6,819 nt of DNA from Candidatus Desantisiibacteriota bacterium (GTDB taxonomy: Bacteria > JACRDZ01), in the NCBI GenBank assembly GCA_016209155.1, contig JACQWU010000009.1, positions 1 through 6,819 on the forward strand. Direction: 5' to 3'. Under the pieces are notes generated by a model that was not told the origin of the DNA, did not search any database, and was given only the letters and a program-made list of their open reading frames with translations. The position numbers were made by a program, and so were the translations under genes. Below, one piece after another: positions 1 to 5,631 of this stretch (positions within the stretch are counted from its first letter, which is position 1; every line of letters starts with the position of its first letter).

Positions 1-84
1 GCTTTTTCACCGGAACTGAGTAATATTAAACCGTATACAGACAGTGAGGTGATTTCTTTTAGAAAACTTATCATGGAGTTATAA
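1..84 (+). CDS. C-terminal end of an unidentified protein (partial)
   Basis: The frame is open from the window edge to a TAA stop at 82-84 and gives 27 residues that begin [10 protein letters not shown] and end with FRKLIMEL. The start and most of the gene lie to the left of the window. The mix of charged, polar and hydrophobic residues is compatible with a real protein end, but the fragment is too short for a family call. It converges on the tRNA gene: the stop is one base from the tRNA 3' end, and no hairpin terminator lies between them. A minus-strand frame is also open across these bases, but its first ATG (74-72) has no ribosome-binding site, so the plus-strand reading is preferred. Confidence is limited by the short length. 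Confidence 0.45.
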   Translation, partial: AFSPELSNIKPYTDSEVISFRKLIMEL

Positions 85-85
85 T

Positions 86-162
86 TGGTCGGGGCGGCGG
101 GATTTGAACCCACGGCCACTCGCACCCCAAGCGAGTGCGCTACCAGGCTGCGCTACGCCCCG
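86..162 (-). tRNA. tRNA-Pro, anticodon GGG
   Basis: The minus strand folds into a complete 77-nt cloverleaf. The acceptor stem is CGGGGCG/CGCCCCG (162-156 with 96-90). The D arm carries AGCCTGGTA, the anticodon stem is CTCGC/GCGAG around the loop TTGGGGT, and the T arm has TTCAAAT in its loop. Counting the loop from position 32 gives anticodon GGG at 34-36 followed by G37, the usual proline purine context. Discriminator A and CCA are encoded (89-86). The gene begins 20 nt after the stop of the MerR-family gene on the same strand. That leaves no room for a private promoter unless it lies inside that gene, so co-transcription and processing are likely. No T-rich terminator is visible just downstream. 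Confidence 0.97.
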
Positions 163-182
163 GATTCTTTGGATCTGAACAG

Positions 183-518
183 TTACATTTTTTTTAATAT
201 ATTTTCCAGTTCTTTTCTGATCTCTTTCAGAAAAAAATTATATTCATGCTTAATATCATTATCGGGGTTTATTTCTTCATGTTTGTCTTTTTGAAGTTTT
301 TTCTTTGCGCCGGCAATAGTATAACATTCATCATACAAAAGGTGTTTTATCCTTTTTATTAATTCAATATCTTTTGTACGGTAAATCCGTTCTCCCTGCT
401 TATTTTTTTCTAAATTTAATATTTTGAATTCCGTTTCCCAATAGCGGAGAACATGCGGTTTTACCTTTGTTATCTCGCTCACTTCACCAATAGAATAAAA
501 CAACTTATCAGTAAACAT
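183..518 (-). CDS. MerR-family transcriptional regulator
   Basis: This 111-residue protein has an N-terminal MerR-type winged helix-turn-helix at about residues 7-77. The recognisable signature is FYSIGEVSEI, followed by VKPHVLRYWETEF (19-31) and a wing with GERIYRTKDIELIKRI (42-57). The 'VLRYWE' form belongs to the MerR subgroup related to HspR and MlrA, not to the metal sensors. No cysteine-rich metal-binding loop is present; the only cysteine is C65. The C-terminal part (about 88-110) is a short charged helix, probably a dimerising coiled coil, and no ligand-binding domain follows. GGGGAT lies 7 nt before the ATG and supports the start. The gene lies between an HU gene and tRNA-Pro on the same strand. 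From memory, MerR genes of this kind often sit beside an IHF/HU gene and tRNA-Pro in Desulfobacterota. The target and signal are unknown. Confidence 0.9.
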   Translation of the reverse strand: MFTDKLFYSIGEVSEITKVKPHVLRYWETEFKILNLEKNKQGERIYRTKDIELIKRIKHLLYDECYTIAGAKKKLQKDKHEEINPDNDIKHEYNFFLKEIRKELENILKKM

Positions 519-538
519 ATTATAATCCCCATATTGCT

Positions 539-747
539 TTGACTGCCTTTTTTAGTTTAAAAATTATGAATCAGTATGATTTTTACATTTAAATCAAAAA
601 GCAAATATTAAATATCAAAATTATGGTGTTCTGCGGACAAATTATTTAATGCATAACTAAAATGTCACGAAGTAACACCTCTATTTTGAATTTTGATATT
701 TAAATTTTAATTTTAAGTTTAATTTTACAACCTAAAAAGTCAGTCAA
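539..747. repeat. 209-bp imperfect palindrome with terminal inverted repeats (MITE-like)
   Basis: The two halves align as inverted copies along almost their whole length. The terminal arms 539-566 and 720-747 match at about 24 of 28 positions and both begin with TTGACTG when read inward. Bases 603-622 and 689-708 match at 18 of 20, including a perfect 15-bp TTAAATATCAAAATT core. GGTGTT (625-630) pairs with AACACC (674-679), weaker similarity continues inward, and ATGCAT (649-654) marks the centre. The left arm carries about 17 extra bases. It fills most of the 339-bp gap between the HU and MerR genes and ends about 9 bp before the MerR ribosome-binding site, so it must form the MerR leader or promoter region. 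No convincing target-site duplication was found. A nonautonomous foldback element is one reading; a structured regulatory leader is the other. No open frame of note lies inside. Confidence 0.65.
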
Positions 748-766
748 CTTGAGTAATTAAGGAATT

Positions 767-802
767 CCCCTCGCTTTAAAAAATTGCCATTAAAGTGAGG
801 GG
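767..802. terminator. GC-rich hairpin downstream of the HU gene, possible terminator
   Basis: CCCCTCGCTTTAA (767-779) pairs with TTAAAGTGAGGGG (790-802) around a 10-nt loop. It lies about 55 nt after the HU stop codon on the minus strand and is the only GC-rich stem in this AT-rich gap, so it probably ends or stabilises the HU transcript. Neither side has a clean T-run. One pair (773/796) is G-U in plus-strand RNA but A-C in minus-strand RNA, so the hairpin is slightly stronger in a plus-strand transcript. It lies outside the palindrome at 539-747, 19 bp from its edge. Confidence 0.45.
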
Positions 803-857
803 TATATTGTTAAATATAAATTTATAATTATATGATCAAATGTCATATACTTATAAA

Positions 858-1127
858 TTATCTTACAGCTTCTTTAAGTTGTTTCCCTGCTCTGAACACC
901 GGTGACATTTTTCCCGGTATCTGAATTTCTTCCCCTGTTTTAGGGTTTCTTCCTTGTCGTGGCGCGCGTTTCTTTACTTCAAAAGAACCTAATCCGGCAA
1001 TGTTGACTTTATCTCCATTTTTTAGAGCATTTTTTATAGTTTCAATAATACATTCAACTGCTTCTGATGCCTGTTTTTTTGATATACCTGTTTCTGCTAT
1101 GCTATCAACTAATTCAGCTTTAGTCAT
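858..1127 (-). CDS. hup: HU-family histone-like DNA-binding protein
   Basis: This is an 89-residue nucleoid protein, against the usual 90 for HU. It forms dimers that bind and bend DNA with little sequence preference. The N-terminal helical part is MTKAELVDSIAE and onward. The family signature runs from GDKVNIAGLGSFEV (38-51) into the basic arm with RNPKTGEEI (60-68). P62 sits at the arm tip, where the proline inserts between base pairs. The C-terminal FRAGKQLKEAV helix is typical. Overall it reads as HU and not as an IHF subunit, though the two families are close. A strong AAGGGGGGTGAG ribosome-binding site (1133-1144) precedes the ATG. The gene starts 36 bp after the gpsA stop and may be read from the same transcript, with termination near 767-802. 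Confidence 0.95.
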   Translation of the reverse strand: MTKAELVDSIAETGISKKQASEAVECIIETIKNALKNGDKVNIAGLGSFEVKKRAPRQGRNPKTGEEIQIPGKMSPVFRAGKQLKEAVR

Positions 1128-1163
1128 GTTAGCTCACCCCCCTTACTTTAAAATGTTATTTCA

Positions 1164-2174
1164 TTAACAAATATTCTTATCCGATTCATATTTGGCATCC
1201 CGTGTCATTAAACTATTTAACGCATCCGATGGAGATTTTCCTGAATAAAGAACTTCATACATTTGTTCAGATATAGGCATTGATATATTATTTTTCTTCG
1301 CCATTCCATAAACTGACAGAATGGTCTTCACTCCTTCTGCCACCATTACCATTTCATCAAGTGCTTCATTTAGCTTTTTGCCAATCCCTATTTTTTCTCC
1401 AAGCAGACGGTTCCTGCTGTGTCTGCTTGTACATGTAACAATAAGGTCACCTATTCCGCTAAGTCCGTAAAAAGTTGAAGGATCGGCTCCGAAAAAAGTG
1501 CCGAATCGTGTTATTTCGGACAAACCGCGGGTAATAAGAGCCGCTTTTGTATTATCACCAAGCCCAAGCCCGTCCAGAATACCTGCTCCAATAGCTATAA
1601 TATTTTTTAATGCTCCGCCAAGTTCAACTCCTAATACATCACTGTTAGTATAAACTCTGAAATACGCTGTCATAAATAATTCCTGAATTTCTTTTGCCAG
1701 ATTAAGATTTAGAGAAGCTGCAACTATTGCAGTAGGTATTTCTCTGCTTACTTCCTCCGCATGACTGGGGCCTGAAAGAACAACTATATTACTATTTTTG
1801 GTCTCCTTTAGAATTATTTCGGACATTCTGCAAAAAGTATTGTTTTCAATCCCCTTTGATACACTGACTAAAATAACTCCGGAAGAAATTTCTCTTAAGT
1901 TTTTAACTGCCGCCCGCACAAGATGAGAAGGAACAGCGACAATAATTATATCAGCATCTTTTGTAACTTCATCTATTGAGGAAGAGATAAATATATTTTC
2001 AGGTATTATTATCCCGGGGAGGTAAAGTTTATTTTCTCTGGTGTTTCTGAGGATACAAGCTTTTTCCTCAAAAAACTCCCAAAGCCTGATTTCTTCAGTA
2101 TACTTTTTTGCGAGTAAAACGGCAAGAGTTGTTCCCCAACTACCTGCGCCTAAAACTGCTATTTTCTTTCCCAC
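1164..2174 (-). CDS. gpsA: NAD(P)H-dependent glycerol-3-phosphate dehydrogenase
   Basis: This cytosolic enzyme reduces dihydroxyacetone phosphate to sn-glycerol 3-phosphate, the backbone of phospholipids. It is 336 residues, the normal family size. The Rossmann nucleotide-binding loop is GAGSWGTTLA (9-18). Other family motifs are VSKGIE (105-110), LSGPSHAEEV (133-142), GGALKN (186-191) with the expected catalytic lysine K190, NTKAALITRGL (208-218), GLSGIGDLIVTC (237-248), SRN (253-255) and EGV (280-282). The start is GTG at 2174-2172, since the ATG two bases upstream leads into a stop after five codons. AAGGA (2181-2185) lies 6 nt before the GTG. A run of 15 A residues sits just before that site. 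The gene follows plsY, which uses its product, after a 79-bp gap. Confidence 0.97.
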   Translation of the reverse strand: MGKKIAVLGAGSWGTTLAVLLAKKYTEEIRLWEFFEEKACILRNTRENKLYLPGIIIPENIFISSSIDEVTKDADIIIVAVPSHLVRAAVKNLREISSGVILVSVSKGIENNTFCRMSEIILKETKNSNIVVLSGPSHAEEVSREIPTAIVAASLNLNLAKEIQELFMTAYFRVYTNSDVLGVELGGALKNIIAIGAGILDGLGLGDNTKAALITRGLSEITRFGTFFGADPSTFYGLSGIGDLIVTCTSRHSRNRLLGEKIGIGKKLNEALDEMVMVAEGVKTILSVYGMAKKNNISMPISEQMYEVLYSGKSPSDALNSLMTRDAKYESDKNIC

Positions 2175-2180
2175 ATTAAA

Positions 2181-2185
2181 TCCTT
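2181..2185 (-). promoter_or_regulatory. gpsA ribosome-binding site (AAGGA) that decides a GTG start
   Basis: AAGGA lies 6 nt before the GTG (2174-2172) and 4 nt before an overlapping out-of-frame ATG (2176-2174). The ATG frame stops after five codons at TAG (2161-2159), so the GTG must be the real gpsA start. The spacing favours the GTG slightly. Confidence 0.75.
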
Positions 2186-2187
2186 AC

Positions 2188-2202
2188 TTTTTTTTTTTTT
2201 TT
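2188..2202 (-). repeat. Homopolymer run of 15 A (minus strand) before the gpsA ribosome-binding site
   Basis: The plus strand shows 15 consecutive T residues, so the gpsA leader contains A15. It ends two bases before the AAGGA Shine-Dalgarno sequence. It is by far the longest single-base run in the window. Runs this long change length by slippage during replication and sequencing, so the true length may vary. Confidence 0.9.
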
Positions 2203-2253
2203 CACAAAGCTTTAAAATACTAACAAATAAATTCAAATTTTTCAAGTTTTAAA

Positions 2254-2883
2254 TTATTTTTTTGCGTCCAGCTCGATCTTCTCCCCGATTTTTCTTTCTT
2301 CATTTTTCAAAAGTCTCTGGATATTCTCTTTATGTCTATAAATTACAAGCAGCATGGTAATGATTGCAAATATTATAATAACTGGTGAACTGCTGAAGAA
2401 AAAAATTAAAATACTTAATAATATTGAAGCAACTACATTAGACAAAGACATATACCGTGTAAGATATAAAACTAAAGCCCATATAAACAAAACTATCAAA
2501 ATAGCCCGGGGTTCTATTGCCAGCCACACCCCTACGCTTGTATTTACGCCCTTTCCTCCGTTGAAATTCAAAAAAACAGTCCAATTATGTCCTACTATAG
2601 TTGCAATTCCGACAGCAATTAAAACAAAATCATTGGTTTGATTTTTAAATATATATTTACATAAAAACACAGGAACAAATCCTTTTGCAATATCACAGAT
2701 AAGAACAACTACAGAAGGTACTGTCCCTAATACTCTTAAGACATTTGTAAAACCTATGTTTTTGCTGCCATACTCTCTTATGTCTATCCGCTTATAAACA
2801 TACCCCGCAATATATCCTGTCGGAATTGCTCCGAGAAGATAACTTGCAATAATATAAAATACAATCAAATTTGTATTTATCAT
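2254..2883 (-). CDS. plsY: Acyl-phosphate:glycerol-3-phosphate acyltransferase PlsY
   Basis: This inner-membrane enzyme moves an acyl group from acyl-phosphate (made by PlsX, not in the window) to sn-glycerol 3-phosphate, giving lysophosphatidic acid. It is 209 residues with several hydrophobic segments, at about 5-28, 52-78, 84-99, 119-141 and 146-182. The family motifs are present in order: GAIPTGYI (18-25), GSKNIGFTNVLR (39-50), DIAKG (64-68), GHNW (98-101) leading to GGKGVNTSVG (109-118), and HKENIQRLL near the C-terminus (184-192). Asparagine at 114 stands where alanine is more usual (GGKGVAT). The start is the ATG at 2883-2881, with AAAGGA 7 nt upstream; that site overlaps the der stop codon. 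Only 11 nt separate it from der, so translational coupling is likely. It is followed by gpsA, the source of its substrate. Confidence 0.96.
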   Translation of the reverse strand: MINTNLIVFYIIASYLLGAIPTGYIAGYVYKRIDIREYGSKNIGFTNVLRVLGTVPSVVVLICDIAKGFVPVFLCKYIFKNQTNDFVLIAVGIATIVGHNWTVFLNFNGGKGVNTSVGVWLAIEPRAILIVLFIWALVLYLTRYMSLSNVVASILLSILIFFFSSSPVIIIFAIITMLLVIYRHKENIQRLLKNEERKIGEKIELDAKK

Positions 2884-2894
2884 AAAAATTTCCT

Positions 2895-4262
2895 TTAATT
2901 TTCAGAGGTATTTACTCTTCTATCAGTATTCTTCGATGTTATTCTCTTAATTTTTAGTCTTATAGGAACACCTGTTAAAGGAAAATTAATCCGGAGTTTA
3001 TTTTTTATATAACGCATATAAGAATCATGAAGCTGGCCGGCACCCTTAAAATAAATCGCAAAAGTAGGAGGTTTTATCCTGTCTTGAGTAATATACATTA
3101 ATTTATTATTCCCGCCTTTTTTTGAAAAAACAGGTCTTTTTTCATTTTGAATATTACTGAAAAATTTATTAAGATGGCTTGTCTTTATTCTACCTGCCCA
3201 TAAAGAATAAATTTCAGGAATATTATCCAGCAATTTTGTAATTTTAAGCCCTGTTACCGCTGAAATAAAAAAAACCGGAGCATATTCCATAAACGGCATA
3301 CGTACAAATATTTTTTCTTTAAATAATTTTACAGCATTTTCGCCGTGTTCTGCTAAATCCCATTTATTTACAACCAGAAGACATGCTTTTCCGCACTCTT
3401 CAATGAAACCTGCTATTTTTTCATCCTGTTCGGTTATTTCTGAGGAAGCATCAAGGATAAGCAAAACAATATCTGATTTCTCAATAGCTTTAAAAGTACG
3501 ATTAACACTATAAAATTCAACATTATCATGAATTTTTGCATGTTTACGAATTCCGGCGGTATCTACCAGCATAAAGGTATTATCTTTATACTTAAAATAA
3601 GAATGAATTGAGTCACGTGTTGTTCCCGGAAATTCACTGACAATCGATCTTTCCTCTCCCAGAATGTAATTAGTAAGGGATGATTTCCCAACATTGGGTT
3701 TTCCTACAATAGCAACTTTTATAAATGAATCTGATTCTATATTGCTTGAAGGTATTGTTAAATTGGAAATTATTTTATCCAGCAGGTCTCCTATATTTAT
3801 TCCATGACTTGCGGATACTTCTATCATATTATTAAATCCCAAGCCTCTGAACTCATAAATATTATAATTCTCTTTATAATCAATTTTGTTTATCACAAGT
3901 ATAACATTTTTACCTGATTTTCGCAGCTTTTCCGCTATGTTTTTTTCAAGTGAAGTAATACCTTCATTTATATCCACAACAAAAAGTATAAGACATGCTT
4001 CTTGAATAGCTTTTTCAACCTGTTTATATATATTTGGCATAAAAACATCCTGAGATTTATTTATGGTATCAAGTCCTCCTGTATCCACCAGCATAAAATT
4101 TTTCTCACCCCAGGTACATTCAATATAGTTACGATCACGTGTTACCCCGGGAGTAGAATCAACAATAGCCACATTATGAGATCCGCTTATTCTGTTAAAC
4201 AAAGTGGATTTCCCTACATTTTGGCGTCCTACTATTGCAATAATAGGGATTTCTTCATTCAT
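2895..4262 (-). CDS. der: Ribosome biogenesis GTPase Der (EngA)
   Basis: This essential GTPase with two G domains in tandem assists 50S subunit maturation. It is 455 residues. G domain 1 shows GRQNVGKST (12-20), TPGVTRDR (37-44), DTGG (60-63), NKID (125-128) and SAS (150-152). G domain 2 shows GKPNVGKSS (187-195), PGTTRDS (212-218), DTAG (234-237), NKWD (299-302) and SA (334-335). The C-terminal KH-like domain spans about 355-440 and ends with the usual FPLTGVPIRL. The first P-loop has Q where P is most common. All nucleotide-binding motifs are intact. The ATG shares one base with the TAA of the upstream lipoprotein gene (TAATG), and AGGA lies 9 nt upstream inside that gene, so the two are translationally coupled. 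plsY follows after 11 nt. Confidence 0.98.
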   Translation of the reverse strand: MNEEIPIIAIVGRQNVGKSTLFNRISGSHNVAIVDSTPGVTRDRNYIECTWGEKNFMLVDTGGLDTINKSQDVFMPNIYKQVEKAIQEACLILFVVDINEGITSLEKNIAEKLRKSGKNVILVINKIDYKENYNIYEFRGLGFNNMIEVSASHGINIGDLLDKIISNLTIPSSNIESDSFIKVAIVGKPNVGKSSLTNYILGEERSIVSEFPGTTRDSIHSYFKYKDNTFMLVDTAGIRKHAKIHDNVEFYSVNRTFKAIEKSDIVLLILDASSEITEQDEKIAGFIEECGKACLLVVNKWDLAEHGENAVKLFKEKIFVRMPFMEYAPVFFISAVTGLKITKLLDNIPEIYSLWAGRIKTSHLNKFFSNIQNEKRPVFSKKGGNNKLMYITQDRIKPPTFAIYFKGAGQLHDSYMRYIKNKLRINFPLTGVPIRLKIKRITSKNTDRRVNTSEN

Positions 4263-5401
4263 TATTTATTATCCTTTTTTAATTTTTTGATAGCAATTAA
4301 GGCATCAATACCGCTTATTGTATCATCAATAACAAATTCATTATTGGTTTTAGCTTCTAAAATACCTCTTGTTGTCACTGTCATTATAGCATTAAAAGCA
4401 AAATGATCATTTCTAATATCAGAATACGGAGATTCTGAACCGATAAACTTTGTTGTCAGAGCTTCATCACCTGTTATTTTCATTAAAATGTCTTCTATCA
4501 TTACCGCATATTCAACCCGCGAAACTTTTTTATCAGGACGGAATGTATGATCAGGAAAAACTTCCAGTCCCCTTATCGAAAGATCAATAATTGCCTCTAT
4601 ATAAACTTTATATATATGATTGACTATATCAGTAGCTTTAGAATTTTTTTCCGCCTCTATTTGAAACTCATCCTCACTTTTCATGTTAACCGATGAATCA
4701 AAGTCAAGCTTCCCTTTTTTTCTAAATAGTTTATTAAGATGAAGTTCTTCAATAAAAAGAGCGGCAAGTTCTGCTCTATCAATGCTTTCAACTAAAGCCA
4801 TTTTTTTACCTATTTCAGTATCCGGTAAAGCTTGCTGAATTTTCTCTATAAACACCCATTCTTTTTTAGCTTCTTCTGTAAACTCTTTATTAATTTCCAA
4901 AACTTTTTTAAAACTCTCACCCGCTTTATCAAATACAAAATTTAATTTATGCGCATGTCCTGTATAATACCATAATTCCGGATTTAAAGGCTCAATATTA
5001 ATTCCCTTCTCGAATTCCTTTATAACTTCACTATACCAGTTTCCCGCACGCTCCATACTGTAAAGTCTTATTAATCCGATTTGCTTTTCAATTCCTTTGG
5101 CTTTTTTTATCTGTTTAAAAGCCGCTTTATAGTTTCCCTGCAAGCCATAAATAATAGCCGTTCCAAGAAGCGCGGGACTAAATCCTGAATCAAGCTGCAG
5201 TGCATGATCAAAACTTTCAAAGGCTTTACTTAACTCATTTTTTGAAAGAAATCTATAACCATTATTAGTATAATGCAAGGGACTATATATTTCGTTTTTA
5301 GATTTTTTGACTTTTGCTTTACTGCATCCACCGGTAATTATTCCAAGTTTAAATATAAGCAAAGAACATAAAACAATTTTAAAAGATAAACCTTTTCCCA
5401 T
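4262..5401 (-). CDS. Probable lipoprotein with TPR repeats and SLH-like domains
   Basis: This is a 379-residue envelope protein. It begins with a basic and hydrophobic signal sequence (MGKGLSFKIVLCSLLIF) ending in ITGGC at 22-26. C26 is the likely lipid-modified cysteine, but threonine at -3 is an imperfect lipobox. Residues about 44-180 read as tetratricopeptide repeats, with pieces such as LSKAFESFDHALQLDSGFSPALLG and FDKAGESFKKVLEINKEF. The second half (about 205-375) resembles S-layer homology repeats. The clearest is FPDHTFRPDKKVSRVEYAVM (282-301), a weaker copy follows at 325-371, and a fragment DRAELAALF lies at 208-216. SLH repeats bind cell-wall polymers in known cases; TPRs bind proteins. 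The exact partner is unknown. AGGAGG (5410-5415) lies 8 nt before the ATG. It leads the der-plsY-gpsA operon and overlaps der by one base. Confidence 0.82.
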   Translation of the reverse strand: MGKGLSFKIVLCSLLIFKLGIITGGCSKAKVKKSKNEIYSPLHYTNNGYRFLSKNELSKAFESFDHALQLDSGFSPALLGTAIIYGLQGNYKAAFKQIKKAKGIEKQIGLIRLYSMERAGNWYSEVIKEFEKGINIEPLNPELWYYTGHAHKLNFVFDKAGESFKKVLEINKEFTEEAKKEWVFIEKIQQALPDTEIGKKMALVESIDRAELAALFIEELHLNKLFRKKGKLDFDSSVNMKSEDEFQIEAEKNSKATDIVNHIYKVYIEAIIDLSIRGLEVFPDHTFRPDKKVSRVEYAVMIEDILMKITGDEALTTKFIGSESPYSDIRNDHFAFNAIMTVTTRGILEAKTNNEFVIDDTISGIDALIAIKKLKKDNK

Positions 5402-5454
5402 CTTTGAGACCTCCTGAAAATAATTTTATGTTTTATCTATAATTTTTATCTGTA

Positions 5455-5463
5455 ATAATAGCA
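5455..5463 (-). promoter_or_regulatory. Candidate extended -10 promoter for the lipoprotein-der operon
   Basis: On the minus strand the bases read TGCTATTAT, an extended -10 of the TGnTATAAT type with one mismatch. No good -35 lies 17 bp upstream, as is common for extended -10 promoters. The transcript would start near 5448, giving a leader of about 47 nt before the lipoprotein ATG and containing its AGGAGG site. Confidence 0.4.
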
Positions 5464-5513
5464 TACACTATGAAGATTTCAGCTTAAAAATTACACCTCC
5501 AGATAAAAAATCA

Positions 5514-5542
5514 TTGACTAAAAGCTGTTTTTTTGTTATTTT
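5514..5542 (+). promoter_or_regulatory. Candidate promoter for purM-purN
   Basis: TTGACT (5514-5519) and TATTTT (5537-5542) are separated by 17 bp on the plus strand, close to a sigma-70 type promoter. The start would fall near 5549, leaving an AT-rich leader of about 80 nt. I see no purine-riboswitch core in that leader. The rest of the 230-bp divergent region (5402-5631) holds only the opposing promoter and AT-rich filler. Confidence 0.4.
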
Positions 5543-5631
5543 ATATACAAAAGTTTATTGTTTTATTCTATTATCTATCTTTAATTAAGTATTTAATGCT
5601 TAAAAATAAAATTTAGATTTGAGACCAGACT

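Noticed and set aside
85-294. Plus-strand open frame reading [16 protein letters not shown] and onward.
   Set aside because: It is the antisense of the tRNA-Pro gene continued into the antisense of the MerR gene; this false protein start is commonly seen over tRNAs.
520-525. TATAAT two bases before the MerR start codon.
   Set aside because: It overlaps the ribosome-binding region and has no -35 partner; a GGGGAT Shine-Dalgarno sequence shows that the mRNA has a leader.
663-677. TGTCACGAAGTAACA, a near-palindrome that could be a repressor operator.
   Set aside because: It has one mismatch and lies within the loop region of the larger palindrome, so I could not support it as a separate site.
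748-754. CTTGAGT, one half of the HspR-type HAIR operator.
   Set aside because: The second half (ACTCAAG at the right spacing) is missing, so it does not support a MerR/HspR operator.
829-849. Weak hairpin TATATGA/TCATATA just after the HU stop.
   Set aside because: The seven-pair stem is nearly all A-T with no T-run; such stems are expected by chance in this AT-rich DNA.
2354-2641. 95-codon plus-strand open frame.
   Set aside because: It is antisense to plsY, whose motifs are all intact; the frame is a by-product of AT-rich membrane-protein codons.
4002-4406. 134-codon plus-strand open frame.
   Set aside because: It lies antisense to the conserved first G domain of der and the lipoprotein C-terminus, has no ribosome-binding site that I can see and matches no family known to me.
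5494-5500. Orphan GGAGGTG Shine-Dalgarno-like sequence on the minus strand in the divergent intergenic region.
   Set aside because: No ATG, GTG or TTG lies at a workable distance, and the next possible frame stops after a few codons.
5549-5631. Possible purine riboswitch or other leader control of purM.
   Set aside because: The leader is AT-rich without the conserved loop bases or paired stems of a purine riboswitch.
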